Shown piece by piece: positions 10,449 to 18,728 of a stretch of 32,500 bases of DNA (its first letter is position 1; each line of letters opens with the position of its first letter). The DNA is from Chrysophaeum taylorii (taxonomy: Eukaryota; Sar; Pelagophyceae; Pelagomonadales; Pelagomonadaceae): positions 1-32,500 of the forward strand of contig JAQMWT010000669.1 of the NCBI GenBank assembly GCA_029834535.1, given 5' to 3'. Made by a program: the position numbers and the translations under genes. Under the pieces are notes generated by a model. That model was not told the DNA's origin, searched no databases, and saw nothing but the letters and a program-made list of their open reading frames with translations.

Positions 10449-11744
10449 GCTGCGAACAGAAAAGGGAATGTCGGTTGAAGGTGCGGGAGGTGGATGTTGT
10501 TCATGAGCAGGAGGTTTTTTAGAAATAAGATGAGGAAAGGTAGGTTTAGAAGAAACACGGACTTGGCCGTTCTCAGGATTAAGGACAACATCGGCTAAAT
10601 GATTAACATGGGGTGTTATTAAAAGGTTTATGACATTAGCACCACATAAGTAGATGTAAGGACGACATCGAGGCTCATATTTATGAAATTCGTTACGTTC
10701 CAAATGCAGATAACAAACAGAACCAAAAGGTTCGAGGTTGTCCTGTTGGGGAACATTACATTGGTCTAACAAAACTTGTTGGGGGCTTAGGACTTTATTG
10801 TAAATACGTTCGAGGGAAACGTTAGGGAGGAGATTATACGATTGGATAGCATGTACAACAGCCCACGGGTAGTGTGGTGCCGGATCTGTTAGGGGGTGAC
10901 CTTTACAGGACACATTAAGCATATGCCGGAGGCGTGTAGACGCGGCAGTGGCTATGTGACCAACAGCGGCTTCTACTTCATGATTAAAGACATGTAAGTA
11001 AGGGGGGAACGCGGACATATTAATACCATGTTCCACACGGAAGGGGGTTGTAACATGCGGAGATAAATAGGGTTTAAAGGAATCACAATATATTTGTGTT
11101 AGTTGTACATTAACATAAGTAGAGCAAAATTTGCGGACAAACTCAAGGGCGTTACAAAATTCGCTGGAATTAGTGCTACGACAAAAGTACACTAATAAAA
11201 ATTTAGAAATGAGACACTTAAAAACAATATGTCGAAAGGATTTCCATTCCGAGAGAACAGATACGTAACCACTGTCACATGCCCAGGCTTCACCAGGTTG
11301 AAACATTTTTTCGAAAGATGGTTGCTTGGTAAGGTGGTGTGGATGAGGGAAGCGTTGTTTAGGAATCGTACAGTCCGCACAGAACTTACGGTAGGGTACG
11401 TCAGATGGGTGATGTCCAGGACTGGCAATAACCTGAACAGCTTTGATAGCTTGAGAATCACTAGAATGGTGGATGTTGTGAAAATTGGTAGCTCGTTGTT
11501 GCGCATCTCGAAATGCGAGGGTGCCCTTGGCATGAACTTTCTTATCGAAGGGCGCATGCTTCTCATGGAGCTGTCTTGGTGTTATGAGAGGAATTTGTTT
11601 TTCTTTTGTCGGATATGATATATCTGCGGATGAGGTGTTAGAGAGGAAGACATGAGCTACTGAATCGAGATGAAAAGATGGAAGTTCGTGGTCAGAAGCA
11701 AGATTATCACAACATGAGAGTTTTTGATTGGAGATGTAGAACAT
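10437..11744 (-). CDS. Element B, copia-type integrase
   Basis: A single open frame of 435 residues inserts cDNA into the genome. The zinc-binding region is FHNIHH...CADC (His 89 and His 93, Cys 122 and Cys 125). The catalytic core shows Asp 157 (WACDSGYV), Asp 221 (YCDSFKPY) and a glutamate at 256 or 258 (NHEVEAAVGH), close to the D,D-35-E spacing. Downstream are copia features YPWAVVHAIQSYNLLPN and FGSVCYLHLE. The core is therefore intact. The frame is the same as that of the methyltransferase C-terminal half, from which it is separated by one stop at 11769, and its C-terminal end (SVRSPLP) reads into the SINE. The annotated ATG is only the first after that stop; the native protein would be released from the polyprotein. 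Confidence 0.9.
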   Translation of the reverse strand: MFYISNQKLSCCDNLASDHELPSFHLDSVAHVFLSNTSSADISYPTKEKQIPLITPRQLHEKHAPFDKKVHAKGTLAFRDAQQRATNFHNIHHSSDSQAIKAVQVIASPGHHPSDVPYRKFCADCTIPKQRFPHPHHLTKQPSFEKMFQPGEAWACDSGYVSVLSEWKSFRHIVFKCLISKFLLVYFCRSTNSSEFCNALEFVRKFCSTYVNVQLTQIYCDSFKPYLSPHVTTPFRVEHGINMSAFPPYLHVFNHEVEAAVGHIATAASTRLRHMLNVSCKGHPLTDPAPHYPWAVVHAIQSYNLLPNVSLERIYNKVLSPQQVLLDQCNVPQQDNLEPFGSVCYLHLERNEFHKYEPRCRPYIYLCGANVINLLITPHVNHLADVVLNPENGQVRVSSKPTFPHLISKKPPAHEQHPPPAPSTDIPFSVRSPLP

Positions 11745-11768
11745 TGTAATGGAACTATGGTGTAATAT

Positions 11769-12662
11769 TTAGGATGTATCTGTTGGGAATATATTTGTGA
11801 AGAAGGCTGACCTATAGTTTTTGGATAGAGAAGCATGATCAGGGTCAAACGATGGTGATAGCGTTAATTTACGCAAATCATAGACAAGCTGACACAAATG
11901 TTTATAAATTGTATGATATGTTCCAGTTGGAATAGCATTTGCGATGATATCACAGCATAGGTCAGGGGACAGAGACAAAAGAAAATTGATTTGGTGCGCT
12001 GTGAAGTTATTGGCGCGTGCCAATTCGCGAGTTGAGTAAGGTCGAATGCGATCGAGTCGTGGATCGTACACGAGTATATTCGCAAATCCACGAATGGTAG
12101 GAGTGGGAGTGTATATAGAATGAACTTTGGCACCCATCTTCCTATCGCTTGATGTAATAAAGCCCAGGTATCTGCTTTGGGACAGATGCATGTCACTTAA
12201 AGCAAACATTTTATCGATAAACTCGAGACGATTTTCCTGAGGGTAGAAAACGAAAGAACCGTGAAGTACCGGTGAAGTATAGGAAACCAGTGTTTGTACT
12301 AGGCGACGCGTGTCTTGATTTTCATTATTATGATGGTATGCTTGACAAAGCCAAAGAAAACCGGTAACAGGATCGAGAGAAGCAGTCTTATCGATTCCGG
12401 TGTCATGTGTGAGGAAGGTATAGGTTCCACCAAATGCATTTATATGTGCCTGGTATTTAGAAGAGGAGTTAGAAACTGCAATGTCTCCACCTGTGTGTCT
12501 TCCACCGGTGATGTAAATGATGGAGGAAGTATAAGATTTAGTTAAGAATAGCCTGTGAGATGGTTGGTTAGATTCGATCGTTTTAATACGAAAGGACACA
12601 GGTAATGTGATTGATTTTGGGAATAAGCGTCCCATAATATTATAGAGGAGCACGAAAAGCAT
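11769..12662 (-). CDS. Element B, DNA methyltransferase C-terminal half (motifs IX-X)
   Basis: These 297 residues continue the methyltransferase after a frameshift at about 12640-12662. Residues 1-190 belong to the variable region between motifs VIII and IX, where target recognition is placed in C5-methyltransferases. RPYSTRELARANNFT (207-221) corresponds to motif IX, and DIIANAIPTGTYHTIYKHL (238-256) to motif X, which in the family reads GN-A/S-V/I-P. The same peptides occur in element C around 1700-1900. This frame joins integrase directly except for a TAA at 11769, showing that the enzyme was encoded inside pol. Confidence 0.85.
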   Translation of the reverse strand: MLFVLLYNIMGRLFPKSITLPVSFRIKTIESNQPSHRLFLTKSYTSSIIYITGGRHTGGDIAVSNSSSKYQAHINAFGGTYTFLTHDTGIDKTASLDPVTGFLWLCQAYHHNNENQDTRRLVQTLVSYTSPVLHGSFVFYPQENRLEFIDKMFALSDMHLSQSRYLGFITSSDRKMGAKVHSIYTPTPTIRGFANILVYDPRLDRIRPYSTRELARANNFTAHQINFLLSLSPDLCCDIIANAIPTGTYHTIYKHLCQLVYDLRKLTLSPSFDPDHASLSKNYRSAFFTNIFPTDTS

Positions 12663-13626
12663 CTAGTTTACTAGGAGATCTCATACAAGCAAGGGGCTTT
12701 CTTGAATTAGTTAAGAATCCTAAGCGGAAGTTAGAAGTGCCCTCCGTGTCATATTGACTTGGATGTTCGACTGTTTTGTTTGAGTGTAGACGAAGAAACA
12801 ACATGGTTAAAGTTTCGAGTTCAGTAACTGTTAAGCGAACGGATCCTGTGCGACTGAAGCTATTATAAGTTTTTGGTGTAGACACGAATGGTATGTCAGG
12901 AAAAACCTGTGTCCAAGGTTCGTCGACTATTAACTTGCGACTGATGGAGTTAGCGTGATCTGCAATATCCAGGAAGGAAGTGACTCGTTTGTTAGGCCAG
13001 GAAAGCAAATCTAGATGGCCGGTATTATATTTGCGTGCAACAAGGATCCATCTTTCTCTGGCATGATAATCTCCACACATATAGCATGGAAATCGGTCAC
13101 ATATATCCACCGTATAGTGCATCGTAGAGAAGATGAGATTAGCAACTCGTATATGGTCTTCATACGATGCGGAGTGTGGTGGCGTCATTTCCATGAAAAG
13201 AACAAGCGGCTTTAAAAGCTCAAGTACACTTAGAGCACTTGGAAACAAGGAGTCGTCCATATCACGCTCGAAAGTTGAAATGGATCTCCCATTGATTATG
13301 TTGCGATTTGTGCATGGAGATGTCAGTTCCACTATATCAGTGTAATATCTTGCACGTTCAGTGTCCGATGCTCGATGTAGATATGTGAGAAACTTGGGTA
13401 GTGATGGGAAAACTTCGATGGAATTACCAAAACGTCTTCGTAGCATGTGCGTGAGATTTTCGTCGCTCTCAACCAGAACTTTGACGTTGATGTTGATTTG
13501 CAAATCATTAGAAGCGCAAGCCAGAAAGGCGGGAGTGGACATCCCGGAACAAAGTAGTGTTACAGTCGGTGTTCGTGAACTTGGAGAAGTAGTTACTGTA
13601 TGGAGTAAGCGTGTGGTAACCTTGCG
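12640..13626 (-). CDS. Element B, DNA methyltransferase N-terminal half (motifs I-VIII)
   Basis: Counting from the ATG at 13542, the frame shows VKVLVESDEN (motif II-like), ELTSPCTNRN with the catalytic cysteine at residue 77 (motif IV), PLVLFMEMTPPH with Glu 118 (motif VI-like, EMT in place of ENV) and GDYHARERWILVARK (motif VIII, residues 158-171). Motif I, TVTLLCSGMSTPAFL, begins upstream of that ATG, so the real domain starts near 13600, directly after the protease stop and in the same frame. The glycine-rich loop CSGMST departs from the common FxGxGG and is nearer to the DGIAT-type loop of DNMT3-like enzymes, but I do not assign a subfamily. Only a phylogeny would settle it. Confidence 0.87.
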   Translation of the reverse strand, partial: RKVTTRLLHTVTTSPSSRTPTVTLLCSGMSTPAFLACASNDLQININVKVLVESDENLTHMLRRRFGNSIEVFPSLPKFLTYLHRASDTERARYYTDIVELTSPCTNRNIINGRSISTFERDMDDSLFPSALSVLELLKPLVLFMEMTPPHSASYEDHIRVANLIFSTMHYTVDICDRFPCYMCGDYHARERWILVARKYNTGHLDLLSWPNKRVTSFLDIADHANSISRKLIVDEPWTQVFPDIPFVSTPKTYNSFSRTGSVRLTVTELETLTMLFLRLHSNKTVEHPSQYDTEGTSNFRLGFLTNSRKPLACMRSPSKLDAFRAPL

Positions 13627-14595
13627 TCATACAGGAGGTGAGAAGTGCTTGCGTATATAAGGCAGCTGCGAATGCATCGACTCCAATATGGTTTTGAGCC
13701 ATGGTACGTAAATTGCGCGTTCAATAAGGTTGGAATATAGCTTAAGCATTTCGCGTTGTTCGTTAAAAACACTTAGTATGAACTGTAATGAGCGAAGTTC
13801 CATTTTTCGAGCCTTCGCTTGTTGTAGCGAAAAAAATGGGAGAGTAGGCAACAAATTGTTTAATATGAACAAAGTGATCTTGGCGTTGTCTTCAATTTTA
13901 CTTTGGATAGATGATTGTCCTTTAAATGCAATCCCATAAAGATGTATACCAAGTTTATCTTCTCCCCATTGAGTCATGTTGATGATGTGCAGATCGGGAT
14001 CGTTATGGTCGTTTTGCTTGGGTAGGAAAAGTGCAACATCTAGCTTTACATATCCCACGTTCGGATGCTTTGGGAGAGCGGGAATGACGGTTCTTATAAT
14101 CATGGCATGTGTGATACTTTGAGTATCCGTAGCAGTCTGGATAGCGGGTGACAAGGACTCGGGTAGTTTAACGATATGTATTCGACCAGCGTAACGTTTA
14201 AAATTAATTACATGTTGAGAGGCACACGTGTCAGCATATCCTGGCGTAGTCATTGGCGGCAAATTGTACTCATTGTACAGTTTAAGCATTGTTGCATAAC
14301 AGGCATGTGTCGAGCTTTGGCCAAACACGTACTGTGTCATGAAACTTTGCGTTTGTTCGGAAGGCACAACGACGAGTGTAAAACCATTGTTTAGTTTTGG
14401 TAGCAACACGGGGGGATCTGTACCATCCTCATTATCTTCGTTGGGTTGATTATTGGGGAGCTCGGAGTGCGAAGAAGTTTCCCGAGCTTGACGACGAACG
14501 ATAGCATTCTGGGCTTTAGCATTTATGTGCTGCAGTAGCGGCTGAGGAATGTTATCGATTTCATCATCTTTGATCGATAGAAGAGTATGAAACAT
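13627..14595 (-). CDS. Element B, retroviral-type aspartic protease
   Basis: This open stretch of 322 residues lies in the same frame as gag upstream and methyltransferase downstream. The active-site loop is YADTCASQHVIN (Asp 122), matching the copia protease pattern D-S/T-G-A-S-x-H except that the glycine is cysteine. The region before it (residues 1-75) is an Asn/Asp/Pro-rich linker. The C-terminal part aligns with element C (LRSLQFILSVFNEQREMLKLYS against LRYLAFPLKRYHENRDLLAQYN). The protein ends in a TGA at 13627 and coding resumes at once. The aspartic protease would cut Gag, methyltransferase, integrase and RT apart. Confidence 0.8.
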   Translation of the reverse strand: MFHTLLSIKDDEIDNIPQPLLQHINAKAQNAIVRRQARETSSHSELPNNQPNEDNEDGTDPPVLLPKLNNGFTLVVVPSEQTQSFMTQYVFGQSSTHACYATMLKLYNEYNLPPMTTPGYADTCASQHVINFKRYAGRIHIVKLPESLSPAIQTATDTQSITHAMIIRTVIPALPKHPNVGYVKLDVALFLPKQNDHNDPDLHIINMTQWGEDKLGIHLYGIAFKGQSSIQSKIEDNAKITLFILNNLLPTLPFFSLQQAKARKMELRSLQFILSVFNEQREMLKLYSNLIERAIYVPWLKTILESMHSQLPYIRKHFSPPV

Positions 14596-14673
14596 TTTTT
14601 CTGTTTCAGCAGTCCCCCTCTGCTCCGCATCACTGGGGGGCGCTGCAGGAGCAGAAGTTTCAACTTGATACTT

Positions 14674-14958
14674 TTATTCTATACCATGAGATTCGTTATC
14701 GGCTCCTAAGAGGTTCGATATGGTATTGGACATAGTATCAACTCGTGATAAGTATAGATGAACTTGAGTAGCTTCTTCAGGATCTAAAGACTGTGTCGAA
14801 GCTTGAGAGGCGGTTGTCCAAAGGGTGCTAAGTAAGCTCTTCATCTCCCCCTGTACCATTTTATAATCGGTGGAAGGATTAGGATTCGCTTCCTGTAATT
14901 TACCAAACAGGTGGCGAAGACGATCAACTTGATAAGTAGCCCGGTCCATAAGAGACAT
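14674..14958 (-). CDS. Element B, gag C-terminal / spacer segment
   Basis: These 94 residues lie in the same frame as gag and protease, separated from them by stops at 15076 and 14674. They are predicted helical, with leucine-rich stretches (VDRLRHLFGKL, MKSLLSTLW, LYLSRVDTMSNTISNLL). They align with the first 85 residues of element C's protease frame. Coding-like sequence also fills the space between the stop at 15076 and this ATG (a Ser/Arg/Asn-rich stretch ending RNSRSNMSLMD). It has no known catalytic motif and is probably a structural spacer or the end of Gag. It is named only by position and homology. Confidence 0.6.
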   Translation of the reverse strand: MSLMDRATYQVDRLRHLFGKLQEANPNPSTDYKMVQGEMKSLLSTLWTTASQASTQSLDPEEATQVHLYLSRVDTMSNTISNLLGADNESHGIE

Positions 14959-15075
14959 GTTAGAGCGCGAGTTGCGGTTAGAGGAGTGTGAGTAGACAGG
15001 ACGGTCGAAACTGGTGCCTTTAACGTTATAATTTGAAGGTGGACGATAGTAAGACGTGTCACGAGGTGAAATTGT

Positions 15076-16368
15076 CTATGCTTTATCTTTTGCATTACGA
15101 AGCTTACGAGCATTAAAGCCAGACTGTCCAGCCGCAGTAGCTAACAACGAGTAAGCATTGTTTAGAGAGTCGTGGGATTTATGAATAGTATCCATCAATA
15201 AAACCTTAGGTTGCTTGGTAGCGGTAGTACCAGAGATGTATGGAATCCATGATGCGGGTTTATCCAAGCGTCGGTTAGATGAAAATGTTGTTTCATTATA
15301 TATCTTTAACAAGAAGTCCAATAACGGACGAACGTCGTTAGGATCAACTTGCTTTAAAACTTCAGGATCGTGAGTCGAGTTGTTCCCAGAGCGTGTCTCG
15401 TAGAGTTTACACCATTCTAATAAAGACTGAGAGTAGCGCTCGTGATCAGAGGGATTAGCATATAGACGATAGATCTCCTCGTGAGCTTTGAGTGTGATTA
15501 TGGAATCATTAAATTGGATTGATGCTTCGTCATTATTTAATTGCTTTGCCTGAGTTTGGAAAGCAAGGAGTTGTTCGACAAATACATGAGCATACCAATT
15601 GACATTTAAGGACATTCGATTAAACTGAGATTTAAGCTCAGTGACATACGTACATGGCACTGTCTCATAGTAATGGTAAGCTAAAAGCATTACTGCACGT
15701 AGTTTATTAGGATGTGGAGTAAGTGCACAAATCTTTTGTAATTGAGGCCACATGGCGAGGGCAGGGCGTTCTTGCGATTCTAGATTGAAGAAGGTGTGCA
15801 GGAAACCGGCGTAAGTTTCGCAATGTTTGATCCAATCGGCATTAGAGAGACCTGTAAAGGACATGTTAGTTAGAGATGAGTCATACACAATTGATTTGTG
15901 GAATCGTGTATCTAATAAAGTGAGAACACGCTTAACATCATCATTTAATTCGGGACGAACAAGATTGTATGACTCTTGAAAGAACAGTCGTTCGAGATTA
16001 TTACGAACATCGACTGATAGTTGATGTGAAGAATTAACGTGCCAAGTTTTAAGATGATCAGGTAAGGCATCTTCATTAGGTAATTGTAATTCGTTAGCCT
16101 TTTCAGCTTTCCATCGAGCGAAAATGATATCAACTTCGTGTTCAAGAAGTTGGCTGTACTCCGGAGCATTCCGGGTGTAAGCGTCATACGAAGCGAAGCA
16201 GAACAACGCGTCCACGTATGGACTTGTCATATGTATGCGAAGCACTTCAATTTGGAGGCTTACTTTGGTTGAGTTGTCTTGGAAGCGCAATCCAGTTGTG
16301 AGTTTATCAACAAGGATTTGTTCCTGTTTGTAAATATCCGTGGTGGATATTGGTTTTGGTTTTGACAT
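15076..16368 (-). CDS. Element B, gag-like protein
   Basis: An intact open frame of 430 residues lies directly after the LTR and leader. It has no standard zinc knuckle. The sequence is helical and acidic/basic mixed, with conserved blocks shared with elements A and C (DALPDHLKTWHVNSS, NVNWYAHVFVEQLLAF, ASWIPYISGT). Position, size and context make it Gag, the particle protein. The ATG at 16366-16368 is chosen because homology to C begins near it and because A has ACG at the same place. It ends in TAG, but coding continues in frame to the spacer and protease, so either readthrough or decay separates gag from pol. Confidence 0.8.
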   Translation of the reverse strand: MSKPKPISTTDIYKQEQILVDKLTTGLRFQDNSTKVSLQIEVLRIHMTSPYVDALFCFASYDAYTRNAPEYSQLLEHEVDIIFARWKAEKANELQLPNEDALPDHLKTWHVNSSHQLSVDVRNNLERLFFQESYNLVRPELNDDVKRVLTLLDTRFHKSIVYDSSLTNMSFTGLSNADWIKHCETYAGFLHTFFNLESQERPALAMWPQLQKICALTPHPNKLRAVMLLAYHYYETVPCTYVTELKSQFNRMSLNVNWYAHVFVEQLLAFQTQAKQLNNDEASIQFNDSIITLKAHEEIYRLYANPSDHERYSQSLLEWCKLYETRSGNNSTHDPEVLKQVDPNDVRPLLDFLLKIYNETTFSSNRRLDKPASWIPYISGTTATKQPKVLLMDTIHKSHDSLNNAYSLLATAAGQSGFNARKLRNAKDKA

Positions 16369-16560
16369 AGTCGTGACCTAAGGAAAGTAGGTTATAGGAA
16401 GGATTAAACAGGTTGACATGTTTGAATGAAGGGTTTCTAACATGTAGAGGAATATGTACAGTTCGATATTTTTAAGCGTGAGCATATATACAAGACCAAA
16501 CAAAGCAACATGCCATTTAAACATGATGATTTGAGACTGAAGAATGGATTAATTCTCGAG

Positions 16561-17251
16561 CAGTCAGTCTTTTGTTGGGGAATGGAAGAAAAAAACCGTA
16601 CAAGTTTCCGCAGCTTGTGCATGAAAAATTTTAATTTTATTGGCTATGCGAGTGCATATGACCAGTGGCCGACCCAACTCGGTCACAAACCAAATCAACT
16701 GGTGGTCAAATACCGTCACACAACAGATATGTACAGTAGACTACCGCCAAACACATTGTCGCGTTGTACTCGTGATCAGGCGTAAACTGATCACTCCATT
16801 ATACGCACAACACAGTTGGGCTGACACACCTACGCATCTGGGCCCATAACCTGGAGAGATTTGACCCTCTCCGGGTACATGGTAGAGACTGCGTGCAGTC
16901 TTAGGCGTGTACAGACCATTCCGCTTGTCAGATGCTACTACATAAGGTAGGGATTTAGGCCCTAGCTCCTTAAGGACATTAGGTCCCATAGAAGCGTTCA
17001 CACTGACAATGAGGAATGAAGCCTCCATTAATTCAACAGACAACTCCATACCTGACGGTACGCACCTGGATGTCCACTCCTTGTTGGAAGTGAACTGCAG
17101 ATCTAATTCTTCATAATCTGAGATATAAGGGCGGACGGGGTAAGGAAGGAAAGAGGGAAAGCCGTCTGACGGAGAGAAAACCCTCTTGTGGAGATAGGTG
17201 TGAGAGGAGTGAAAAGTTCCAGTGTCGTACACATAATAGTGTAGCTCTCTG
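16561..17251 (-). repeat. Element B 5' LTR (left border approximate)
   Basis: This block is homologous to the LTR of A (7940-8628). The right border is set where the two copies stop matching, just after CTCTCTGG; in transcription direction the LTR begins CAGAGAGCTACAC. The left border near 16561 is inferred from a CAG...CTG pattern and the 692-bp length of C's LTR. The leader between it and gag (16369-16560) is AT-rich. Promoter and polyadenylation signals must lie here, but I could not pick out a convincing TATA box. An open frame across this LTR is shared with A but shows mostly amino-acid-changing differences, so it is not a gene. Confidence 0.65.
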
Positions 17252-17261
17252 GACCACCACG

Positions 17262-17603
17262 TATGGCGGCACAGAAAAACACTCCCGACCCCCTGGTGAC
17301 AAAGGGGGTACTCACCAACTTGCCCTGGACCTCACTGAACGAGGCAAACACGGACTCGGGGTCGGTTATGCTCGCCACGCACCTTGCTCACGCTCACAAG
17401 GCTCTCAACTTGAGGATGGAGAGTTGCTCGCGCTCACAAGGCTCTCAACTTGAGGATGGAGAGTATGTTTATGATAGCAAGATACGCTTCTCTCGAGGGA
17501 GAGGTATGACGTCAATAGGAAAGTAAGAAAAGGCGTCCCGTTGAACGGGTATCAAGCCTTGAGAAGGGGGGGCAAGCCTTCGCGGTCAGGAGTTGCCGCC
17601 ACA
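17262..17603 (-). repeat. Inverted gypsy LTR of the same family as G
   Basis: On the minus strand this block starts TGTGGCGGCA and ends TGCCGCCATA, the same ends as element G's 3' LTR, and matches it throughout. After its end the minus strand reads CGTGGTGGTCC, like the primer-binding site after G's 5' LTR (CGTGGTGGAGG). So this is a 5' LTR plus the first bases of a second gypsy element (G2). Element B begins at once after that, so B probably inserted into G2's leader. The rest of G2 is not visible in the window. Confidence 0.85.
17384..17463. repeat. 40-bp tandem duplication inside the inverted gypsy LTR
   Basis: Two 40-bp copies (17384-17423 and 17424-17463) differ at one base. Both LTRs of element G carry a single copy of this segment, so it is a local duplication specific to this LTR. 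Confidence 0.9.
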
Positions 17604-17960
17604 CGTGCGACGGGTCGAGGTTGCGAAGACTTTAAGATCGCGATCAAAGTCAGCATGCCGTTGGTTGTCCGGGAGTTGAAAACTCGACTGTAAAGAGCGA
17701 GGCGTCGTCTTCCGACCCAACCTAATCGGCCGAAAAGAACTCCGACGCCTCGTCTCCGGGAAAGGCCGCGGTCATGCGCGCGTTGTCAGCATCGACAACA
17801 TCGTTTCGACGGGGCGTGAGAATGGCGCGCCGAAAGAGCCGCCGAGGGTCGTGGAAATAGTCTGCGAGGTCGCCGTATACGGCTTGGAGGACCAATGTCT
17901 GGCTCGCGCGCCTACCTAATCATTACCCTGATGCGGGGACAAACCGACGTTCATGCGCCA
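17604..17960. other. Unassigned 357-bp spacer between two head-to-head gypsy LTRs
   Basis: I see no convincing gene, tRNA or repeat relationship to the rest of the window. It is GC-rich, with short imperfect repeats such as AGGCGTCG and CGACGCCTCG. It lies outside element G (its 5-bp target duplication CGCCA occupies 17956-17960) and outside the inverted LTR, so it may be older genomic DNA or part of another decayed element. Confidence 0.4.
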
Positions 17961-18052
17961 TGTGGCGGCAACTCCTGACCGCTAAGGCTTACCCCCCCCC
18001 CCCTTCTCCAGGCATGATACCCGTTCAAAGGAACGCCTTTTCTCACTTTCCT
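17961..18052 (+). repeat. Element G 5' LTR, left part
   Basis: This matches the first 90 or so bases of the 3' LTR (31394 onward), including CCCGTTC and CGCCTTTTCT. It breaks off after ACTTTCCT, where element D is inserted. The 3' LTR and the inverted LTR show the uninterrupted site (ACTTTCCTA). Confidence 0.92.
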
Positions 18053-18161
18053 CCGAGATCCCCTTGAGTTCCCTCGTGGGGAACACGCCGCGGCCAGTGA
18101 TCCACCGGACACGGATGCACTAGGCACCGGTACTCTCCCTGTCACTCTAGTCACTACTCTG
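18053..18161 (+). repeat. Element D left LTR (109 bp)
   Basis: It is 109 bp long, as is the right copy, and differs at a handful of bases. It starts CCGAGATCC (right copy CAGAGATCC) and ends CACTACTCTG. It contains a small palindrome GTTCCCTCGTGGGGAAC. The element-internal sequence follows directly as GGTATATGTACCC. Confidence 0.88.
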
Positions 18162-18171
18162 GGTATATGTA

Positions 18172-18570
18172 CCCTAACCCCTGCGATCGCTAACCGTTGG
18201 TTGCGATGGAGGACGGCGCCTAACACGCTTGCTCCCTGCGGCGGCCCCGGCCGTCCCGGAGTGAGACGGTGCCTGCTCGCCTCCCGGGCTGGCCGGTTAG
18301 CACCCGGAAAGTCCGCGCTGGGATGGGGTTCGCTCGGTTGGGCAGAACGCGACGGACAGGTTGATTGTTCGTGGACCAACACGTCCGCGGCCTGCGACGC
18401 TTTTGCACGACCTCGCACAAGACCGCGCGCAGTGGCGGTCCACCATCAACAAGTCCGTCCTCGTCCCTCGCCTCTGCCCCAACTGCGTGAATTTCCTCTG
18501 TGATTCCGTACCGGCTCCTGCCGGTCCGGCCTGGCTCCCATGCTCGGGAGATGTCTGAAGTTAGTTAGTT
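18172..18570 (+). mobile_element. SINE-like retroposon, copy 3 (about 399 bp)
   Basis: The head (GGTTGCGATGGAGGACGG) and GCCTCCCGGG..GGCCGGTT match copy 2. The last 70 bases, ending GAAGTTAGTTAG, match both other copies. The middle is different, so this is another subfamily or a recombinant. It sits in element D between LTR and gag. I could not find a secure target duplication, so the outer limits are approximate. Confidence 0.7.
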
Positions 18571-18728
18571 ACCTATGGGCCCGCGCTAACACCGTTGCGT
18601 TCACGACCTTGAGTGGCAGAGTCGCCGATGAGCAGGCTCGACGCTCGGCGAGACGCGTAAGCGCTCCAACACACCTTCACGCGCTGCCTCCGCCAGCGCT
18701 CTCTCTCTCGCTGCATCACAGCACCGAC

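Larger units (their letters stand above)
8629..17251 (-). mobile_element. Ty1/copia-type retrotransposon B, carries a DNA methyltransferase
   Basis: This is the most complete copia-type element of the window. From right to left it has a 5' LTR, leader, gag, spacer, protease, C5-methyltransferase, integrase, linker and truncated reverse transcriptase. Gag, spacer, protease and the N-terminal half of the methyltransferase share one reading frame, broken only by stops at 15076 (TAG), 14674 (TAA) and 13627 (TGA). The C-terminal methyltransferase half, integrase and RT share a second frame, separated by a stop at 11769 and a SINE insertion. So the ancestor had one long gag-pol frame. RT ends before its catalytic YxDD, where element A begins, so B cannot move by itself. 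Its right border touches the primer-site end of an inverted gypsy LTR. Confidence 0.9.

Noticed and set aside
13627..16368. Use of a non-standard genetic code to explain in-frame stops
   Set aside because: All three stop codons occur in frame in B and in G, together with frameshifts, which fits decay better than one reassigned codon.
17604..17960. Possible host gene exon in the spacer between gypsy LTRs
   Set aside because: No long open frame, splice pattern or familiar protein motif was visible.
18320..18345. Possible Pol III B box (GGTTCG-like) in SINE-like copy 3
   Set aside because: Only a partial match to the consensus, not shared with copy 2, and no A box at the right distance.
18201..18503. 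Several overlapping open frames in the GC-rich SINE-like copy 3 on both strands
   Set aside because: GC-rich sequence has few stops; no family resemblance, and they are not shared with the other copies.
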